Positions 1 through 8,227 of a stretch of DNA of 54,999 bases are shown one piece after another. The DNA is from an uncultured Clostridia bacterium (GTDB lineage: Bacteria > Bacillota > Clostridia > Oscillospirales > Ruminococcaceae): the NCBI GenBank assembly GCA_945923775.1, contig CAMELR010000018.1, positions 1-54,999 on the forward strand, in the 5' to 3' direction. A model generated the notes under the pieces. The model made no database searches and was not told the origin of the DNA. It was given only the letters and a program-made list of their open reading frames with translations. Position numbers and translations under genes: made by a program. The first letter of the stretch is position 1, and every line of letters starts with the position of its first letter.

Positions 1-44
1 CGTTTTAGTATATCCTTTTGAGCGTGAGGTGTCAAGTTTTATTA

Positions 45-61
45 TACAACATCATGTTGTA
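45..61. promoter_or_regulatory. 17-base palindromic operator-like site
   Basis: TACAACAT-C-ATGTTGTA is a perfect dyad around one central base. On the minus strand it abuts a TATAAT-like hexamer, so it may control a gene running leftward out of the window. The TACA...TGTA ends resemble BlaI/MecI-type sites, but no regulator is visible here, so the identity is a guess. Confidence 0.35.
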
Positions 62-147
62 AAATCTGTTTTACCGAGCGAAAAGCAGCTCAGCAAGAAA
101 AATCCATAGGCGCGACGAGCGCAAAGTAATAATCTGAACAAAGAAAA

Positions 148-175
148 ACATCGGCGGACTTCAAACCGCCGATGT
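148..175 (-). terminator. Terminator of the cotJ operon
   Basis: A ten-pair stem (ACATCGGCGG / CCGCCGATGT) lies just past the cotJC stop and is followed on the minus strand by a run of T. It fits an intrinsic terminator; the T run on the other side could let it work in both directions. Confidence 0.8.
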
Positions 176-182
176 TTTGTTT

Positions 183-740
183 TTACTTAATGCTGCTCTG
201 ATAGTGGTTCAAGAGTTCGCCGAAACGCTGGAAATGTACGACCTCACGCGCACGCAGAAATTTGATCACCTCGTTGACGTCCGGGTCGTCTGACAGGCGA
301 AGTATATTATCATAGGTAGCACGAGCCTTCTGCTCCGCCGCCATGTCCTCGACGATATCGGCGATAGGGTCGGCCTTCACTGCGAAATAAGCCGCGCTGA
401 ACGGAACTCCCGCCGCATTCACCGGATATACTCCATTCGCATGCCCTGCGTAGTAATCACCGTTCCCGTACTTATCGAAGCTCTTTGCCCCTTCTCCGTC
501 GGTCAACTGACCTACTATGCTGCCGATTATCTCAAGATGTCCCAGCTCCTCGGTGCCTATGTCCGTAAGAAGCCCCTTGCCCATGTTATCCGGCATTGTG
601 AACCGCTGAGAAAGGTACCTCAGCGACGCGCTTAATTCACCATCGGCTCCGCCGTACTGTTCCAGTATGATACCTGCAAGCCGGGGATTGCGGTTCTTTA
701 TGCAGACCGGGATCTGCGTTCTCTTTTCAAAAATAAACAT
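183..740 (-). CDS. cotJC: CotJC, manganese-catalase-like spore coat protein
   Basis: The 185-residue product matches the CotJC family, a ferritin-like four-helix protein related to manganese catalase and found in the inner spore coat. Seen here: glutamate/histidine metal-ligand patterns typical of the fold (EELGHLEIIG near residue 65 and REVVHFQRFGE near residue 165) and usual family length. The ATG at 740 follows a GGAGGCGGAG ribosome site. It is the last gene of a cotJA-cotJB-cotJC string with 12 bases between cotJB and cotJC. Catalase activity is known for some relatives but is not shown here. Confidence 0.93.
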   Translation of the reverse strand: MFIFEKRTQIPVCIKNRNPRLAGIILEQYGGADGELSASLRYLSQRFTMPDNMGKGLLTDIGTEELGHLEIIGSIVGQLTDGEGAKSFDKYGNGDYYAGHANGVYPVNAAGVPFSAAYFAVKADPIADIVEDMAAEQKARATYDNILRLSDDPDVNEVIKFLRAREVVHFQRFGELLNHYQSSIK

Positions 741-752
741 CGCTCCGCCTCC

Positions 753-1088
753 TTACTTGAACGGCGCCCAGACGCCTTCGGGCCAGTCCCAGCAGCCGTC
801 CCTGCCGGCGCCGCAGGCAGTCAGCGGGTAGAAGCTGTCCTCGAACGCCGCCTTGCACGCCATGTACTGACGGCACGCTTCCGCGTACATCTCCACCGCG
901 CGCTTATCGTCGGGGTGGGTATCCAGGTAGAGTTTCAGATCCTGCGCGAAGAAATCCGCCTCGGCTATCGCACGAAGAAGCTCCTCACAGCTCGCGCTGT
1001 TTGTGCGCTGAGACTCCGGGCGCGGCGGACGCGGAGGCGGTCCCGGACGGCGATACATGTTACTTCCCATTCCAAAGCCCCCTTTCAT
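753..1088 (-). CDS. cotJB: CotJB spore coat protein
   Basis: A 111-residue protein with the CotJB signature: a helical segment ending in LYLDTHPDD (about residues 53-61), an alanine-rich helix, and a C-terminal tryptophan-rich tail (WDWPEG). The first 25 residues are Gly/Pro/Arg-rich and are an unusual extension compared with the short family members; an internal ATG at codon 6 is another possible start. The ATG at 1088 lies inside cotJA (27-base overlap), so the two are probably translated together. CotJB is needed with CotJA and CotJC for coat layer assembly in Bacillus. Confidence 0.88.
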   Translation of the reverse strand: MKGGFGMGSNMYRRPGPPPRPPRPESQRTNSASCEELLRAIAEADFFAQDLKLYLDTHPDDKRAVEMYAEACRQYMACKAAFEDSFYPLTACGAGRDGCWDWPEGVWAPFK

Positions 1089-1233
1089 ACTCGTCGATCG
1101 TTATATTCAGCTCCGGAAATATCGTGCCCGCGCACAGCGCCTTATTCGGCGGGTACACCTTTTCCATGCGCTGCCACGGAACGTATGCGTAACCTACGTT
1201 CCGTGCCGCTTCGCACTCGTTTACCTTGTTCAT
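1060..1233 (-). CDS. cotJA: CotJA spore coat-associated protein
   Basis: A short 57-codon gene. The product contains YVPWQRMEKVYPP followed by KALCAGTIFPELN, which is the conserved CotJA core (Pro-Trp-Gln near the N-terminus and the FPEL motif). The ATG at 1233 has AAAGGAG about ten bases upstream. Its 3' end overlaps cotJB. As first gene of the operon it sets expression of the set. Confidence is high because the motif and the order JA-JB-JC agree. Confidence 0.9.
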   Translation of the reverse strand: MNKVNECEAARNVGYAYVPWQRMEKVYPPNKALCAGTIFPELNITIDEYERGLWNGK

Positions 1234-1277
1234 TCGGATAAACTCCTTTCGTTAGAATTGCGATGCTATCGCTGCTT

Positions 1278-1286
1278 TATTGTATG
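1278..1286 (-). promoter_or_regulatory. Mother-cell sigma factor -10 element for cotJ
   Basis: CATACAATA on the minus strand, 45 bases before the cotJA start, fits the -10 of sigma-K (CATAnnnTA) and also the sigma-E form CATACAnT. An AC dinucleotide 17 bases upstream would suit a sigma-K -35. Only the -10 is convincing, so which sporulation sigma factor acts is open; cotJ is mother-cell controlled in Bacillus. Confidence 0.45.
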
Positions 1287-1386
1287 AATCCTCCGCCTTT
1301 TTGGTCACACCGGACCGCTGTAATATTTGCGCAGTATCGCAAATACAATTTACCAGGACACGCCGTATACAACGAAAGGAACTCCG

Positions 1387-3075
1387 ATGAACAAGAAATA
1401 TATGAAAAACACCGCGATACTGTTCGCTTCCATGACTATCACAAAGATAGTCGGCGCAGTATTCAAAATACCCCTCGCGAATATTCTCGGCGGAACCGGC
1501 ATGGGCTACTTCTCCACCGCGTACGGACTTTACTCCCCGGTATTCGCGCTGACCGCCGCGGGTATCCCCGCTGTAATGATGAGGCTAACCGCCCAGAACA
1601 TCGCCGCAGGACGCCCGCAGAACGCGCTCCGCACCCGTCGGACTGCTCTCGCGCTGTTCTCCGTACTGGGACTTGCAGGTACGCTTGTGGTCGCGCTGTT
1701 TTCCGCGTTCTTTGCCGAGCACGTCGCGTGCTCTCCGGAAAGCACGCCGGCGGTAATCGCGATTTCCCCTGCGGTCATGATATGCTGTATCGCTTCCGTG
1801 CTGCGCGGGTATCACGAAGGGCTTTCAGACGTAGTTCCCTCCGCAGCCGCCGCAGTCGCCGAGTCTGTTTCCAGAGCCGCCGCCGGACTTGCCCTCAGCT
1901 ATGGGGTGGTGTTCTATGCTAAATTCAGGTTCGATAACGGGCTCGACGTTTTCGGCATGCAATATGCGGACTACTCCTCCGCCTACGCCGCCGCGCTTCC
2001 CTATGCCGCCGCCGGGGCAGTCGTGGCGGTCTCCCTGAGCGAACTCTGCGGACTTATCTCACTGCTGATATCCGACCGAAAGCGCCGCACATACCCCGCG
2101 CCGGACAGCACTGCTGTAGACAGGAAACGCGTCATCGGATTCCGGCTGATACGCGAGATAATACCGGTCGCGGCTTCCGCACTGGTAATGAACTGCGTTT
2201 CCTTCATCGACCTTCTGACCGTCACCCGCACCCTGAAAGCCTCCGCCGAACTGAACGCGGTATACTTCCAGCGCGAATTCTCTGAGATACTCCCCGCCGC
2301 CGGAGGTTTGCCCGGACTTGCAAACTTCATGTACGGAAGCTACACCGGAATCGCAATGACAATGTTCATGCTGATCCCCTCTTTTGCGGGCATGACCGAA
2401 AAGACCTCCGTGCCGGAAATCGCCGCCGCATGGGAGCGCAAAGACGAAAACGCGGCGGCCCAGGGCTGCTGTACGCTTTTCCGCGCCGCGGCTGCTATCG
2501 GATTTCCGGCATGCGTCGGAGCCGCCGTCCTCGCGGAGCCTATACTTTCCATGCTGTACCGCAGCCGGTCTGCCGAGGTCAGCGCCTGTGCCGGAGCCTT
2601 CGCGGTTCTGTGCGCCGGAGGCCTTTTCATGATAATCGCTTCGGCTATGTTCGGAGTGTTCCAGGCTATCGGCAAGGCTCATATCCCGCTTATTCTCATG
2701 TGCTGCTCAGTGGCGCTCAAGGCTCTGCTTAATCCGCTGCTTATCTCAATTCCCGCGTTGAATATCTCCGGCGCCGCTGTTTCAACCGCCGTGGGTTACA
2801 TCGTGATGGCTGCCGCCGGGTCGGTGATTCTCCGGAGGAAACTCGGCGGGAAGATCAGCGTTTTCGCCTGCGTGAGGCGTCCGCTGTTCTGCTCGCTGCT
2901 CTGCGGAGTTTCCGCCGCGCTTGTGTTCCAGGTGCTGAAAAACTCGCTGCCATCGCCTCTGAACGTCATTACGGCCGTGTTTGCAGGCGCTGTTGTTTAT
3001 GGAATATCACTAATTCCAACATTGAATTTTCGTAAAAAGCGCCGATTAATAAAATCTGCCGGAAAAAATTCATAA
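1387..3075 (+). CDS. spoVB: SpoVB/MurJ-type lipid-linked oligosaccharide flippase
   Basis: A 562-residue polytopic membrane protein of the MOP superfamily with about 14 hydrophobic segments. The start is marked by TKIVGAVFKIPLANILGG, typical of SpoVB proteins. Family members move lipid-linked cell wall precursors across the membrane; SpoVB acts in spore cortex synthesis. Start chosen at ATG 1387 behind GAAAGGA; the reading frame is open further upstream but without a ribosome site. Position directly before mazG, hup, rqcP, yabP and yabQ matches the order in Bacillus, which supports SpoVB over the vegetative MurJ paralog. The predicted C-terminus is basic and cytoplasmic. Confidence 0.88.
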   Translation: MNKKYMKNTAILFASMTITKIVGAVFKIPLANILGGTGMGYFSTAYGLYSPVFALTAAGIPAVMMRLTAQNIAAGRPQNALRTRRTALALFSVLGLAGTLVVALFSAFFAEHVACSPESTPAVIAISPAVMICCIASVLRGYHEGLSDVVPSAAAAVAESVSRAAAGLALSYGVVFYAKFRFDNGLDVFGMQYADYSSAYAAALPYAAAGAVVAVSLSELCGLISLLISDRKRRTYPAPDSTAVDRKRVIGFRLIREIIPVAASALVMNCVSFIDLLTVTRTLKASAELNAVYFQREFSEILPAAGGLPGLANFMYGSYTGIAMTMFMLIPSFAGMTEKTSVPEIAAAWERKDENAAAQGCCTLFRAAAAIGFPACVGAAVLAEPILSMLYRSRSAEVSACAGAFAVLCAGGLFMIIASAMFGVFQAIGKAHIPLILMCCSVALKALLNPLLISIPALNISGAAVSTAVGYIVMAAAGSVILRRKLGGKISVFACVRRPLFCSLLCGVSAALVFQVLKNSLPSPLNVITAVFAGAVVYGISLIPTLNFRKKRRLIKSAGKNS

Positions 3076-3081
3076 AACCCC

Positions 3082-3110
3082 TTGAAAAAAGCGCGAAAAT
3101 AGGGTAATAT
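3082..3110 (+). promoter_or_regulatory. Sigma-A promoter of mazG-hup
   Basis: TTGAAA, 17 bases, TAATAT, placed 50 bases before the mazG start and just after the spoVB stop. It separates the vegetative genes mazG and hup from spoVB upstream. Confidence 0.6.
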
Positions 3111-3159
3111 ATAGAAGGTATCGCCTCAAAAGGGCTTAAATAAAAGGCTGGTGTATATT

Positions 3160-3954
3160 ATGGTAAACTTTGACTTCAAGGACAAATACGATATCGACGA
3201 CCTCAGGCACATCATCGAAATTCTGAGATCTGAGAACGGCTGCCCCTGGGACAAGGTCCAGACTCACGAGAGTATCCGCACCGATCTTATCGAGGAAACC
3301 TACGAGGTATGTGAGGGCATCGACAAGAACAGCCCCGAAATGCTTCGCGAAGAGCTTGGCGACCTGCTGCTACAGATAGTATTCCATGCGCAGATCGAGC
3401 GTGAAAACGGAACGTTCGATTTCGACGATGTGTGCAATGACATCTGCCAGAAGCTTGTTTATCGTCACCCTCATGTTTTCGGCGAGGTCAAGGTCGACGG
3501 CAGCGAGGAAGTCCTCAAGAACTGGGACGCGCTGAAGCGCGAGTCCAAGCACCAGGATACCTTTACCGAGACACTGGAGAGCGTGCCTAACACATTCCCT
3601 GCCCTGCTTCGCGGAGAAAAGCTCTGCAAGCGCGCTTCAAGAGCCGGATATCCGATGAACTCCGCAAAGGAATTTGCAGACAGGATACGCGCGGAGCTTG
3701 ATATGCTGGAGGCAAACGGTTTCGAGGTCAATTCGCAAAATCAACAGACATGCGGAAAAATGCTGCTCGATTTTTGTAATTTGGACAGAATTTTGAAGGT
3801 CGATGGCGAAAAAGCCTTGACATACGCTTCAAATGCGTTTATAATTAACTTCAGCCGCGCCGAAAAAATGGCGGCAGAAAAGGGCAAAAAGCTCGACGAG
3901 ATGTCAGAGGACGAACTCGCAGAGCTTATGAAAGTGATATTTGACGGTCAGTAA
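3160..3954 (+). CDS. mazG: MazG nucleoside triphosphate pyrophosphohydrolase
   Basis: MazG hydrolyses non-canonical or surplus NTPs to the monophosphate and pyrophosphate. The 264-residue product has the first MazG domain with the conserved CPWDKVQTHESI box near residue 30 and the metal-binding EE..E / ELGDLLLQ motif (residues 48-75), followed by a second half that resembles the C-terminal MazG repeat. It lacks the N-terminal methylase domain that Bacillus YabN carries, so it is the short single-function form. ATG 3160 is chosen; a GTG nine bases earlier is the alternative. It sits between spoVB and hup, as in related Firmicutes. Confidence 0.92.
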   Translation: MVNFDFKDKYDIDDLRHIIEILRSENGCPWDKVQTHESIRTDLIEETYEVCEGIDKNSPEMLREELGDLLLQIVFHAQIERENGTFDFDDVCNDICQKLVYRHPHVFGEVKVDGSEEVLKNWDALKRESKHQDTFTETLESVPNTFPALLRGEKLCKRASRAGYPMNSAKEFADRIRAELDMLEANGFEVNSQNQQTCGKMLLDFCNLDRILKVDGEKALTYASNAFIINFSRAEKMAAEKGKKLDEMSEDELAELMKVIFDGQ

Positions 3955-3992
3955 CCGTTGGATTATATAATTAATTTGGAGGTTCAAACAAC

Positions 3993-4268
3993 ATGACAAA
4001 GGCAGAATTAGTTACATCTATTGCTGAGAAGACTGGTCTTACCAAGAAGGATTCCGAGAAGGCTCTCGCAGCTTTCGTAGACACCGTAACAGAGACCCTC
4101 GCAAAGGGCGATTCCATTCAGCTCGTAGGCTTCGGTACTTTTGAGGTACGCGAGCGTGCAGCTAGAGAGGGTATCAACCCCCGCACCAAGGAGAAGATCG
4201 AGATCGCTGCTACAAAGGTTCCTGCATTCAAGGCAGGCAGAGCTCTCAAGGACGCTGTAAGCGAGTAA
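3993..4268 (+). CDS. hup: HU-type DNA-binding protein
   Basis: A 91-residue histone-like protein that bends and compacts DNA as a dimer. It has the family pattern throughout: N-terminal helices ([19 protein letters not shown]), the [15 protein letters not shown] strand and the DNA-contact arm with [15 protein letters not shown] 3993 follows TTGGAGG. The gene uses a notably plain, highly optimised codon set (AAG, GCT, CTC), as expected for abundant proteins. It is followed by a stem-loop terminator, so part of transcription probably ends here before rqcP. Confidence 0.96.
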   Translation: MTKAELVTSIAEKTGLTKKDSEKALAAFVDTVTETLAKGDSIQLVGFGTFEVRERAAREGINPRTKEKIEIAATKVPAFKAGRALKDAVSE

Positions 4269-4297
4269 TTGATCTGAACCGATTTGACTGACAAAAC

Positions 4298-4320
4298 GCG
4301 GCGGGCTGCTTGCCTGCCGC
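4298..4320 (+). terminator. Terminator after hup
   Basis: A nine-pair GC-rich stem (GCGGCGGGC / GCCTGCCGC, one G-T pair) with a five-base loop, followed by TATTGTTTT. It probably ends most hup transcripts and lets some read into rqcP. Confidence 0.65.
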
Positions 4321-4347
4321 TATTGTTTTACAGAAAGCAGGTTTGAA

Positions 4348-4587
4348 ATGAGATTAGACAAATACCTCAAGGTTTCAAGACTTATAAAGCGCAGAACAGT
4401 CGCAAACGAGGCCTGCGACGCGGAGAAGGTCTCCGTCAACGGCAAGCCAGCGCGCGCTTCCTACGACGTCAAGGAAGGCGACATCATCGAGATCAACATA
4501 GGCGCCAAGCCGCTCAAGGTGCGCGTGCTCGATGTCAAGGAATTCACGAAAAAAGAGGACGCGGCCGCTCTCTACGAGGTCGTCTGA
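4348..4587 (+). CDS. rqcP: S4-domain ribosome quality control protein RqcP (YabO)
   Basis: A 79-residue protein consisting of one S4 RNA-binding domain (MRLDKYLKVSRLIKRRT at the N-terminus, then VSVNG and the KEGDIIEI strand). RqcP/YabO helps RqcH add alanine tails to stalled nascent chains on the 50S subunit. Its place between hup and yabP is the same as yabO in Bacillus. Related heat shock protein 15 has the same fold; size and gene order favour RqcP. Confidence 0.9.
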   Translation: MRLDKYLKVSRLIKRRTVANEACDAEKVSVNGKPARASYDVKEGDIIEINIGAKPLKVRVLDVKEFTKKEDAAALYEVV

Positions 4588-4647
4588 GCCTGTAATATTA
4601 CGCCTCCTGCCTGAATATACTTGTACAAATCAGGCAGGAGGTGCTTT

Positions 4648-4914
4648 ATGCAGAATTCGTCGCAGCCGCATAACGTTATTATGGAAAACCGCCGGGAGCT
4701 CCGCATTTCCGGCGTAAAGGACATCGACAGCTTTTCTGAGACCAAGATAGTTCTCAACACGATAATGGGCGAATTGGTCGTCCGCGGAAGGGATCTTCAC
4801 GTCAGGGCGCTGGAGGCAGAAACCGGCGACCTCTCGATGTTCGGAGATATAAAGAGCCTTTGCTACAACAGCTTCAGCAGCTCCGAAAACATGTTCGGAA
4901 AGCTTTTCAGGTGA
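4648..4914 (+). CDS. yabP: Sporulation protein YabP
   Basis: An 88-residue protein of the YabP/YqfC family. Seen: the family core ENRRELRISGVKDIDSF near residue 14, then GELVVRGRDLHV, and the end motif of the family. YabP is made in the mother cell under sigma-E and is needed for sporulation in Bacillus; its biochemical role is not known. ATG 4648 lies behind GGCAGGAGG, which decides this start over an in-frame TTG at 4621. It is followed by yabQ five bases after its stop. Confidence 0.9.
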   Translation: MQNSSQPHNVIMENRRELRISGVKDIDSFSETKIVLNTIMGELVVRGRDLHVRALEAETGDLSMFGDIKSLCYNSFSSSENMFGKLFR

Positions 4915-4919
4915 ACGCT

Positions 4920-5492
4920 ATGGCTTATTCGATTCCGGACTGCTTCATGATCGCGTTCGCTGCCGGGCTCATTTTTGCAGTCGTATATGAAATCCTGCGG
5001 ATAATTCGCGTGGTGTTTCCCTTCCAGGCGGTGACGTTCGTCTGCGATATCGTATTTTTCGTCATCGCCGCCGGCGCTGTCACCAAGCTGTCGCTTTCCC
5101 TCGGGAACTACATCAGGATATACACTGTGCTCGGATTCGGCGCGGGTATTTTCACCTACATCACAACGCTCGGAAGGCTCCTAAACATCGTTGAAAACGC
5201 GGTCGCGGGTGCGGTTCGGTCGGCGCTGTCGGCGGTTTTCCGCTTTTTCGGTAGAATTTTCGGCAGACTATTTGGCGCTATTGCACATGTGTGGGCTGGC
5301 GTATTTGGGAAAATCAACAAAATTTGCCTGAGCGCTGAAAAAAAGCTCCGCAAACCCTTGCAAAATAAGGTTAAAATAGTGTATAATAAAGAAAGCCGTA
5401 AAGTTCATACTAGGGGAAGTGAAACAGATCATGTCATTAAGGCTCAGGTCAGACGAGGCAACAACGCCCAGAAGAAAACACAGCATACTTAA
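4920..5492 (+). CDS. yabQ: Spore cortex biosynthesis protein YabQ
   Basis: A 190-residue protein with three to four hydrophobic helices in the first 100 residues (Phe/Ile/Val-rich) and a basic hydrophilic C-terminal half, the usual layout of YabQ. YabQ is a membrane protein of the outer forespore membrane needed for cortex formation in Bacillus. ATG 4920 has AGGTG before it; GTG 4911 overlapping the yabP stop is possible. The last 20 codons overlap the divIC start, and a divIC promoter lies within its coding sequence. Confidence 0.85.
   Translation: MAYSIPDCFMIAFAAGLIFAVVYEILRIIRVVFPFQAVTFVCDIVFFVIAAGAVTKLSLSLGNYIRIYTVLGFGAGIFTYITTLGRLLNIVENAVAGAVRSALSAVFRFFGRIFGRLFGAIAHVWAGVFGKINKICLSAEKKLRKPLQNKVKIVYNKESRKVHTRGSETDHVIKAQVRRGNNAQKKTQHT
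5358..5387 (+). promoter_or_regulatory. Sigma-A promoter of divIC inside yabQ
   Basis: TTGCAA, 18 bases, TATAAT, about 44 bases before the divIC ATG. It gives the division gene its own vegetative expression, independent of the sporulation genes upstream. Confidence 0.65.
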
Positions 5493-5793
5493 AATGCTCG
5501 CTTTTACCGCAGGTATCATGGTTGCGGTGTTCGTTGTTGTTTCCATCGTGTCAACAAATATTTCCATCAGCAACTACGAGCAGCAGTATGAAGATCTTGT
5601 AGCACAGACCTCCGCTGTGGAGGACTCAAACGATGAGATCCGCAGATACCTAGACGAGGACGCCGACATGGACGAGTACATCGAGGATATGGCGCGCAGC
5701 AAGCTGGATTTCGCCAAGCCGGACGAACGCGTATACTATGTTGTTCCGGATTCAGGCAGATCAAAAAAGACCTCCGAGTCGGAAAATAACTGA
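5431..5793 (+). CDS. divIC: Septum formation initiator protein (FtsB/DivIC family)
   Basis: A 120-residue bitopic protein: short basic cytoplasmic N-terminus, one transmembrane helix (about residues 28-48, FTAGIMVAVFVVVSIV), then an extracellular coiled coil (QQYEDLVAQTSAVEDSNDEIRRYL) and the ARSKLDFAKPDERVYYVV tail typical of FtsB/DivIC proteins. These proteins join FtsL and DivIB/FtsQ at the division septum. The gene lies where divIC lies in Bacillus. ATG 5431 is preferred over GTG 5419 because AGGGGAA lies directly against the GTG. A terminator follows. Confidence 0.88.
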   Translation: MSLRLRSDEATTPRRKHSILKMLAFTAGIMVAVFVVVSIVSTNISISNYEQQYEDLVAQTSAVEDSNDEIRRYLDEDADMDEYIEDMARSKLDFAKPDERVYYVVPDSGRSKKTSESENN

Positions 5794-5800
5794 ATATTCA

Positions 5801-5829
5801 AGCGGCGGCTTCAAAGCTGCCGCTTTTTT
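5801..5829 (+). terminator. Terminator after divIC
   Basis: AGCGGCGGCT and AGCTGCCGCT form a ten-pair stem with a TCAA loop, followed by six T. It closes the spoVB-divIC block. Confidence 0.85.
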
Positions 5830-5851
5830 CACACTTTATGGATTTGTGACC

Positions 5852-5880
5852 TTGACAAATCCATAATTTTTGCATACAAT
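5852..5880 (+). promoter_or_regulatory. Sigma-A promoter of cls
   Basis: Perfect -35 TTGACA, 17-base spacer and TACAAT -10, 38 bases before the cardiolipin synthase start. Confidence 0.8.
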
Positions 5881-5917
5881 ATAAGAGGTGGTTTTATCCA
5901 TAGCAAGGAGACAATAA

Positions 5918-7465
5918 ATGCATTTTTTAACAAAATTACTTAAAAAGATATTCAACCGAACGGTGGTATGCATTATCGGCATACTCTTGCAGCTCACCTA
6001 CCTGGTGGTAATATTCCTGTCGTTCGGCACGCAGTACACTTACTCCTACTTCGCGTTCGTGCTTCTGGGTGTGATCCTCTCGCTGTACATTTACAATACG
6101 GACATTAACCCTAGCTACAAAATGGCGTGGATGTTCGTTATCCTGTCATTCCCGATTTTCGGCGTGATGTTCTACATTTTCTTCGGCAACAGCCACTCCG
6201 GCGACCGTCTGCGAAAGCGAATGACGCAGTACAACGATGAAGCCCGGCTGCTCCTCCCACAGAACGACGAACTTATGAGCGCCCTGCACCGGGACAACAC
6301 AGCCGCTGAAAAACAGGCGAAGTACCTCTACAACTACGGAGGCTACCCGGTCTACGCAAACACCAAAACTACCTACTTCCCTATCGGCGAGGCGAAATTC
6401 GCCGCAATGATAGAGGAGCTGGAAAAGGCGCAGCGCTTCATATTCCTCGAATATTTTATCGTCGCCGAGGGCAAAATGTGGGGAACTATCCTCGATATAC
6501 TCGAACGGAAGGTGAAAGAGGGCGTTGACGTCCGCATGATATACGACGACATCGGCTGCCTGTTTACCCTCCCCTACAAGTACAACGAAGTTCTCGAGGA
6601 AAAGGGTATAAAGTGCAGGGTGTTCAATCAGTTCCGCCCGATATGGTCGGCGAAAATGAACAACCGCGATCACCGTAAAATTCTGGTCATCGACGGTCAT
6701 ACGGCGTTCACCGGCGGCATTAATCTCGCCGACGAATACATCAACGAATACGAAAAGTACGGCCACTGGAAGGACAGCGCCGTTATGCTCAAGGGCGAGG
6801 GCGTCTGGAGCTTCACGATGATGTTCCTTGCAATGTGGAACTTTCTTACCCACAGCAAACCCGACGAATACAGCCAGTACATGCCGCGTCCGGAGGATAT
6901 CGCGGACTGCCGCGGAGAAGGCATTGTCGTGCCTTTCACTGATTCCCCGCTTGACGACGAACCGGTCGGCGAAAACGTCTACCTCAATATAATCAACAGC
7001 GCCGAGGATTACGTGTACATCACCACGCCCTACCTCGTCATCGACAACGAAATGCAGACGGCGCTCATTCTCGCCGCCAAAAGCGGAATTGACGTCCGTA
7101 TCATCACGCCGCATATCCCGGACAAGTGGTTCGTTTTCGCTGTGACCCGCGCGCACTACCGGAAACTCGTAAAGTACGGCGTGAAAATCTACGAGTATAC
7201 CCCAGGATTCATTCACGCAAAAAACTTCGTTTCGGACGACAAGGCGGCGGTTGTTGGCACGATCAACCTCGATTTCCGCAGCCTTTACCTGCATTTCGAG
7301 TGCGCTTCCTGGATGTACAAATGCGAGTGCATTCCCGATATAAAGCGCGACTACCTCGAAACGCTCAAGGTCTGCCAGGAGATCACCTACTCAGACTGTA
7401 TTCACATCAATATTTTCAAGCGCATAGGCCGCGCTATACTGAGGCTATTTGCACCGATGATGTAA
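5918..7465 (+). CDS. cls: Cardiolipin synthase
   Basis: A 515-residue membrane enzyme that joins two phosphatidylglycerols into cardiolipin. Two transmembrane helices fill the first 85 residues, followed by a cytoplasmic-side linker and two phospholipase D domains. The catalytic HxKxxxxD motifs are intact: HRKILVIDG near residue 247 and HAKNFVSDD near residue 434, each followed by the expected glycine/asparagine positions (FTGGINLAD, GTINLDFRS). ATG 5918 lies behind AAGGAGAC. It is a single-gene unit with its own promoter and terminator. Confidence 0.94.
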   Translation: MHFLTKLLKKIFNRTVVCIIGILLQLTYLVVIFLSFGTQYTYSYFAFVLLGVILSLYIYNTDINPSYKMAWMFVILSFPIFGVMFYIFFGNSHSGDRLRKRMTQYNDEARLLLPQNDELMSALHRDNTAAEKQAKYLYNYGGYPVYANTKTTYFPIGEAKFAAMIEELEKAQRFIFLEYFIVAEGKMWGTILDILERKVKEGVDVRMIYDDIGCLFTLPYKYNEVLEEKGIKCRVFNQFRPIWSAKMNNRDHRKILVIDGHTAFTGGINLADEYINEYEKYGHWKDSAVMLKGEGVWSFTMMFLAMWNFLTHSKPDEYSQYMPRPEDIADCRGEGIVVPFTDSPLDDEPVGENVYLNIINSAEDYVYITTPYLVIDNEMQTALILAAKSGIDVRIITPHIPDKWFVFAVTRAHYRKLVKYGVKIYEYTPGFIHAKNFVSDDKAAVVGTINLDFRSLYLHFECASWMYKCECIPDIKRDYLETLKVCQEITYSDCIHINIFKRIGRAILRLFAPMM

Positions 7466-7471
7466 AAGATT

Positions 7472-7493
7472 CCCCGGAAGTTCGCTTCCGGGG
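7472..7493. terminator. Bidirectional terminator between cls and the HAD gene
   Basis: CCCCGGAAG-TTCG-CTTCCGGGG, a nine-pair stem with an extra-stable TTCG loop, placed between two convergent genes. The T-rich stretch after it on the plus strand is weak. Confidence 0.7.
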
Positions 7494-7499
7494 ATCAAT

Positions 7500-8177
7500 T
7501 TATATTATCTCGGTTATCTGGTTGAGGTCGGTTATCGTGTAGTCTATGCGGAGGTCTGCGGGCGGCTCCGAATGTTCCGGCGAGTACCAGCAGCAGGCTA
7601 TCCCGGCATTGTTTGCGCCCCTGATATCGCTTGTCAGGGAGTCACCGACGATTATCACATCTTCCCTGCCCTCGGGAATCTGCTCAAACACGCGGTCGAA
7701 AAACTGCGTGGTCGGCTTTTCGGCGCCTACCTTATCCGAGATGAAGATACCGTCGAACAGCTTGTCAAGTCCGGATACGCGCAGCTTCCGCTCCTGTGCG
7801 ACCGCAGAGCCGTTCGTCACTGCGTACTGATGAACGCGCCTTTTCAGCGAACTGACAAGCTCGATCCCGTTGTCGTTCGGGAAAATGTGACACCCAAGCG
7901 TGCGCTGATACAGCGCGTTGAACTCCGATTCATCGCAGGTCACTCCGATCTTCCCAAAGAAATCGCGGAACCGTCGCGTGAAAAGCTCCGGCTTGGTGAT
8001 CTCCCCACGCTCGAGGAGCTTCCAGTAGCCTTCGTTTATCGCGGAGTACACTGCGACCATCTCGTCGGTGCACTCCGGAAGCCCGAAATGATGGAAGCAC
8101 TCCTTTATTGCCGCGTTTTCTGATTTGAGAAAGTTCAGCAGCGTACCGTCAACGTCCCATAATATCGCTTTGTACAT
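7500..8177 (-). CDS. HAD-family nucleotidase/phosphatase, YjjG-like
   Basis: A 225-residue HAD hydrolase with all four motifs: WDVDGTLL near the N-terminus (nucleophile Asp), TNGS in the middle, the lysine in GAEKPTTQFFD, and IVGDSLTSDIRGA. The cap after motif I and the sequence around TDEMVAVY fit the YjjG/YfnB subfamily, whose members dephosphorylate pyrimidine and non-canonical nucleoside monophosphates. The substrate cannot be read from the sequence. Start ATG 8177; GTG 8183 is an alternative. Confidence 0.82.
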   Translation of the reverse strand: MYKAILWDVDGTLLNFLKSENAAIKECFHHFGLPECTDEMVAVYSAINEGYWKLLERGEITKPELFTRRFRDFFGKIGVTCDESEFNALYQRTLGCHIFPNDNGIELVSSLKRRVHQYAVTNGSAVAQERKLRVSGLDKLFDGIFISDKVGAEKPTTQFFDRVFEQIPEGREDVIIVGDSLTSDIRGANNAGIACCWYSPEHSEPPADLRIDYTITDLNQITEII

Positions 8178-8187
8178 ACTCACCTCA

Positions 8188-8219
8188 TAAAAACAGCCGC
8201 GCGTGGTGTCGCGCGGCTG
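8188..8219 (-). terminator. Terminator of typA
   Basis: CAGCCGCGCG / CGCGCGGCTG, a ten-pair stem, followed on the minus strand by five T. It lies just past the typA stop. Confidence 0.85.
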
Positions 8220-8227
8220 CTGTTCTA

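Noticed and set aside
6146..7294. 382-codon open frame on the minus strand
   Set aside because: Antisense shadow of the cardiolipin synthase gene, whose two catalytic motifs are intact.
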